Positions 6,466 through 8,334 of a DNA stretch of 8,334 nt are shown here, one piece after another. A program made the translations under genes and the position numbers. This DNA comes from UBA1067 sp963661055 (GTDB lineage: Bacteria > Verrucomicrobiota > Kiritimatiellia > RFP12 > UBA1067). Location of the stretch: assembly GCA_963661055.1 (NCBI GenBank), contig CAVLAC010000092.1, positions 1 through 8,334 on the forward strand. The letters run 5' to 3'. The notes under the pieces are model-generated. The model ran no database searches. It was given only the letters and a program-made list of their open reading frames with translations, and was not told the origin of the DNA. How positions within the stretch are numbered: the first letter of the stretch is position 1; the number at the start of each line of letters is the position of its first letter.

Positions 6466-6560
6466 GTGAAAGTTGAGAGAATATCGTATGTTTTGCGGCG
6501 AACTCCAAGCATACACGCTTGGAGGGCTACTAGAATCTCTCATAAAGTAGCCGAGAAGAA
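6466..6560 (+). ncRNA. Possible structured small RNA (unrecognised)
   Basis: Downstream of the extended -10 box are two perfect adjacent hairpins with no base between them: CTCCAAGC (6503-6510) with GCTTGGAG (6517-6524), and GGCTACT (6525-6531) with AGTAGCC (6546-6552). The 14-nt loop of the second contains TCTCTC (6536-6541), which can pair with GAGAGA at 6475-6480, giving a possible pseudoknot. It matches no RNA family I recognise. An open frame across it (to 6576) lacks a ribosome site and protein-like composition. The 3' end is not defined. Confidence 0.3.
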
Positions 6561-6625
6561 CGGGGCGAGAGGCTAAGGACTATGGGACGAGAAGCGCAGG
6601 AGAACGGGTTCCGTCAAGGAGGGCA

Positions 6626-6741
6626 ACGGGAAACCATCGTGATGCTTTTGTAAAACCATCGCGTTGCTTTTGCAAAACCATCACGATGCTTTTCTAGAAC
6701 CATCGTGATGCTTTTCCGAAACCATCGTGATGGTTTCCCGT
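6626..6741. repeat. Five 22-bp palindromic units inside a 13-bp terminal inverted repeat
   Basis: Units begin with CCATC at 6634, 6656, 6678, 6700 and 6722, an exact 22-bp period. Each carries a small palindrome of the form CATC-NN-GATG (one arm altered in unit 2), and units are joined by a second palindromic piece (TTTTGTAAAA, TTTTGCAAAA, TTCTAGAA). The array is bounded by ACGGGAAACCATC (6626-6638) and its exact reverse complement (6729-6741). A further outer pair, AGAACGGG (6601-6608) and CCCGTTCT (6759-6766), extends the symmetry. GAAGCGCAGG is present on both sides (6591-6600 and 6767-6776) in direct orientation. Function unknown. Confidence 0.85.
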
Positions 6742-6845
6742 AGAGAAGCAGAGGCGAGCCCGTTCTGAAGCGCAGGGCTCACCCATAGAGTTGCTGGTGG
6801 GGGCGCCGTTATTTGACGCAAAGTTCGCAAGGTTATCAACATTCT

Positions 6846-6874
6846 TTTGCCATAGGGTCAGACCCCATGGCAAA
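6846..6874. repeat. Near-perfect 29-bp palindrome with GGGTC-A-GACCC core
   Basis: TTTGCCAT (6846-6853) pairs with ATGGCAAA (6867-6874), and GGGTC (6855-6859) with GACCC (6861-6865) around a single central A; only one pair (6854/6866) mismatches. It has no T-run after it, so a terminator role is unlikely. It may be another mobile palindromic element. Confidence 0.7.
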
Positions 6875-6880
6875 TCAAAA

Positions 6881-7075
6881 CCAAGGCTAGTGGCACTAAT
6901 ATTTGGCACTAAAAGCGAGCCAAATGGCACTAAAACCAAGGCTAAGTGGCACTAATAGCAAGCTATGTGGCACTAAAGTTGGCACTAAAATCAAGGCTGG
7001 TGGCACTAATATTTGGCACTAATACAAAGTAAATGGCACTAAAATAGAGCTGTTTGGCACTAAAAGTGGCACTAA
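6881..7075. repeat. Array of eleven TGGCACTAA 9-mers with 110-bp higher-order duplication
   Basis: Exact TGGCACTAA copies start at 6891, 6904, 6925, 6947, 6968, 6980, 7001, 7014, 7034, 7055 and 7067. Steps are either 12-13 bp or 20-22 bp. Linkers in the long steps are variable but often contain AAGGCT or small palindromes such as TAGCAAGCTA. A 32-bp stretch at 6881-6912 recurs at 6991-7022 with two differences, so the second block is a duplicate of the first that has lost one 22-bp unit. The stretch has no coding frame and matches no repeat family I know. Confidence 0.9.
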
Positions 7076-7091
7076 TAATAAACCTCATAGG

Positions 7092-7127
7092 CAAGTGTCT
7101 CACTTTTAGCTAAAAGTGAGACACTTG
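7092..7127. repeat. Perfect 36-bp palindrome
   Basis: The half site CAAGTGTCTCACTTTTAG is followed immediately by its complete reverse complement, 18 bp per arm without a loop or mismatch. There is no T-run outside the arms on either strand. It could be a binding site, a cruciform or a transposase-recognition sequence; nothing in the window decides between them. Confidence 0.9.
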
Positions 7128-7220
7128 AAGAGTGATGGGTGAACGGAGGCAAAACTTGTAGGTGTAATGTTCTCTGCGTGAGATAATAACCCCCAAAAAT
7201 GCTACTACCAACTCGGGTAA

Positions 7221-7255
7221 TTGACGGGGGGGGGGGGGGGGGTATATGATATAAT
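7221..7255 (+). promoter_or_regulatory. Promoter with a G17 run as spacer, probably phase-variable
   Basis: TTGACG (7221-7226) is a near-consensus -35 box and leads into a run of 17 G (7226-7242). Candidate -10 boxes follow: TATGAT (7245-7250, spacer 18) and the consensus TATAAT (7250-7255, spacer 23). Slippage in the G-run would change the spacing and hence transcription of the PEP-CTERM gene at 7372. The layout is like the poly-G promoter of neisserial porA. Confidence 0.7.
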
Positions 7256-7290
7256 ATGTAGCTAATAAATGGCTGTAAAAGGCTGTTTGG

Positions 7291-7346
7291 GTAGGGGGCG
7301 GAGTCCCTTCCGCCCCGCTGGTAGGGGCACGCGTTCCTGCGTGCCC
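7291..7346. repeat. Two tandem REP-like hairpins in the leader of the PEP-CTERM gene
   Basis: Element one has GTAG at 7291-7294, stem GGGGCGGA (7295-7302) with TCCGCCCC (7309-7316), and loop GTCCCT. Element two has GTAG at 7321-7324, stem GGGCACGC (7325-7332) with GCGTGCCC (7339-7346), and loop GTTCCT. Both share the design of the element at 6368: GTAG, then directly an 8-bp stem, then a 6-nt GTYCCT loop. Both would lie in the transcribed leader, 25 nt or more before the ATG. Confidence 0.7.
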
Positions 7347-7371
7347 GCAAAGAAGAAAAGAGAAAAGAAGT

Positions 7372-8025
7372 ATGAAAGAGCAGATAAAGAAAGTCGTTTT
7401 CGTGGCACTTGTCGCGGCAGTTAGCATTGCCGCGAGGGCGGAGATTTTGTATTGGACGGCTTCGGGGATTAAGTCTTCCTCTGCTACAGCGGCAGGGGAT
7501 AAAACTTATCTCGCTTACATCTTTGCGGATACGGACAGTGGTCCAAATGACGCGAATATGTTTAAGAACAATTCACGAGTATCGAGAGATACGATTAAGG
7601 GAATGCTAGCAAATAAGCAGGATGTTACGACATATGCTTTGAAGAATGCCACGGTAGGCTCTGATGGCGGTACTCCTTATTCCGATACTAAAGGGCGGCT
7701 TAATAGTTACGATTCAAACTCAGACACCGCATATTATAGCAATGAAGTTGTCGGATGGATTGGGAAAGGTGGTAGTGTTGATCTCTTTGCCGTTATTCTT
7801 GATGCAACGAGTTGGGATTCCGCAAGTAATTATATGTTCCTTGAGACTTCTTCTGAGGGTACCATCTCGACGACAAGTAATAATAGTGGTACTGGGACTT
7901 TTAATTTTGGCTCGCAAGCGAATAATTCTTGGTATGCGATTGGGACGGCAATCCCTGAGCCGACGAGTGGGCTTCTTTTGGTGCTCGGTATGGCAACGCT
8001 CGCCCTCAAGCGCCGCCGCGTGTAA
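7372..8025 (+). CDS. PEP-CTERM sorting-signal surface protein
   Basis: 217 residues. An N-terminal Sec signal peptide (MKEQIKKVVFVALVAAVSIAARA) ends with A-R-A before E24. The mature part is rich in S, T, N, G and D with no cysteine and a low-complexity region (about residues 160-185). The C-terminus is a PEP-CTERM signal: PEP at 195-197 followed by TSG, a hydrophobic helix (201-212) and KRRR. In known systems an exosortase cuts this tag and the protein reaches the outer surface or extracellular polymer. I do not recognise the central domain, so its role is unknown. The ribosome site is weak (AGAAAAGAAG). A G17 promoter and two REP-like hairpins lie upstream, and a rho-independent terminator follows 20 nt after the stop, so it is a single-gene unit. 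No exosortase gene is in the window. Confidence 0.93.
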   Translation: MKEQIKKVVFVALVAAVSIAARAEILYWTASGIKSSSATAAGDKTYLAYIFADTDSGPNDANMFKNNSRVSRDTIKGMLANKQDVTTYALKNATVGSDGGTPYSDTKGRLNSYDSNSDTAYYSNEVVGWIGKGGSVDLFAVILDATSWDSASNYMFLETSSEGTISTTSNNSGTGTFNFGSQANNSWYAIGTAIPEPTSGLLLVLGMATLALKRRRV

Positions 8026-8045
8026 ATGGCTCGGCTAGATTAGAT

Positions 8046-8082
8046 AAGGCTCGTCCGTCTCGGTCGAGCCTTTCTTGTTTTT
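8046..8082 (+). terminator. Rho-independent terminator of the PEP-CTERM gene
   Basis: AAGGCTCG (8046-8053) pairs with CGAGCCTT (8065-8072), leaving an 11-nt loop, and is followed by a T-rich run ending in GTTTTT (to 8082). It lies 20 nt after the stop codon. Confidence 0.85.
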
Positions 8083-8334
8083 GGGGCGATTTGTATATAA
8101 ACTCCGAGGAGCGGCAAAGGGCTACGCTAACGCTTCGCCAGACAGCTTCGCATTGAGCGCTCATATATTTTAGCTTGTCTTGTTTTGTGCCTGACAACAT
8201 GCGGCACGGCGGGCGGCAACCGTGCTAACCCACCCTGATGCGGGCGTCTTGCTTGTCCACGCCCCGCTCGACAATCATTAGATTGCCGTCGGGGGCGTGT
8301 CCTGCGCAATCCGCCGCGCCTGAGGGCGGGCGCT
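8083..8334. other. Right-edge stretch with no clear gene
   Basis: I see no supported protein or RNA gene. It holds a short palindrome, TGAGCGCTCA (8154-8163), and several GCTTCGC/ACGCTAACGC strings. The short open frames on both strands have arginine-rich, unlikely compositions, except for one minus-strand frame listed separately. Confidence 0.5.
8225..8332 (-). CDS. Possible C-terminal fragment of an unknown gene entering from the right
   Basis: This minus-strand frame is open from the edge for 35 codons and ends in TAG with the peptide DGNLMIVERGVDKQDARIRVG, whose composition is more protein-like than the other frames here. It is too short to identify or to prove coding; chance openness in GC-rich DNA is quite possible. 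Confidence 0.2.
   Translation of the reverse strand, partial: RPPSGAADCAGHAPDGNLMIVERGVDKQDARIRVG

Noticed and set aside
6385..6576. 63-codon plus-strand frame in the intergenic island
   Set aside because: No ribosome site, unlike-protein composition, and it runs through REP and hairpin structure.
6466..6620. tRNA or tmRNA
   Set aside because: The hairpins do not form a cloverleaf, and there is no T-loop or CCA end.
6833..6841. DnaA box-like TTATCAACA next to iteron-like repeats as a replication origin
   Set aside because: One mismatch to the consensus, a single copy and no rep or dnaA gene nearby; kept only as a question in the island finding.
6626..7075. CRISPR array
   Set aside because: Repeats of 22 or 9 bp with tiny degenerate linkers do not fit repeat-spacer sizes, and no cas gene is present.
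7092..7127. Bidirectional terminator
   Set aside because: There is no T-run outside the stem on either strand.
8006..8309. Two minus-strand frames of 60-64 codons downstream of the PEP-CTERM gene
   Set aside because: One overlaps the PEP-CTERM stop and terminator antisense; both are R-rich and lack ribosome sites.

Overview
The window looks like a piece of a chromosome from an uncultured anaerobe, most likely in the Verrucomicrobiota/Kiritimatiellota/Lentisphaerota part of the PVC group. The main evidence is the PEP-CTERM protein at the right (motif PEPTSG, hydrophobic helix, KRRR tail), together with strong Shine-Dalgarno sites, many [4Fe-4S] proteins and hairpin-rich intergenic DNA. The lineage is an inference; there is no rRNA or other marker gene here.

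Positions 1-6292 hold seven tightly packed genes, all on the minus strand, read from right to left: a LysR-type regulator (5381-6292), a flavodoxin with a lipoprotein-like signal (4747-5361), a carboxymuconolactone-decarboxylase/cupin fusion (3705-4709), two flavoproteins with the compact cysteine motif of iron-sulfur flavoproteins (3093-3701 and 2531-3070), an aldo/keto reductase with a C-terminal two-cluster ferredoxin domain (1266-2516), and a membrane polyferredoxin resembling NapH fused to NapG (1-1269, cut by the window edge). Gaps run from 37 nt to a 4-nt overlap, so this is probably one operon driven by the good sigma-70 promoter just upstream of the LysR gene. The gene content suggests a redox relay: a membrane iron-sulfur protein exchanges electrons with the quinone pool, and soluble flavin and iron-sulfur carriers and an aldo/keto reductase handle an unknown carbonyl, quinone or electrophile. 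The substrate cannot be read from the sequence.

Positions 6293-7371 contain no convincing protein gene but are packed with structure. In order they hold: an inverted pair of REP-like hairpins with GTAG/CTAC feet; an extended -10 promoter followed by adjacent hairpins (possible small RNA); five 22-bp palindromic units inside a 13-bp inverted repeat; a near-perfect 29-bp palindrome; eleven copies of TGGCACTAA spaced about one or two helical turns apart and built from a 110-bp higher-order duplication; a perfect 36-bp palindrome; a promoter whose spacer is a run of 17 G; and two tandem REP-like hairpins in the leader of the next gene.

Positions 7372-8025 (plus strand) encode a secreted PEP-CTERM surface protein, followed by a rho-independent terminator. 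Its promoter has the architecture of a phase-variable switch. Positions 8083-8334 hold no clear gene; only a short possible C-terminal fragment on the minus strand is open to the right edge.

Most worth a second look: the G17 promoter, the TGGCACTAA array, the 22-bp palindrome array, the REP-like hairpins with changed stems and an almost unchanged loop, and the paired signal-peptide/internal-start arrangement in two neighbouring redox genes.
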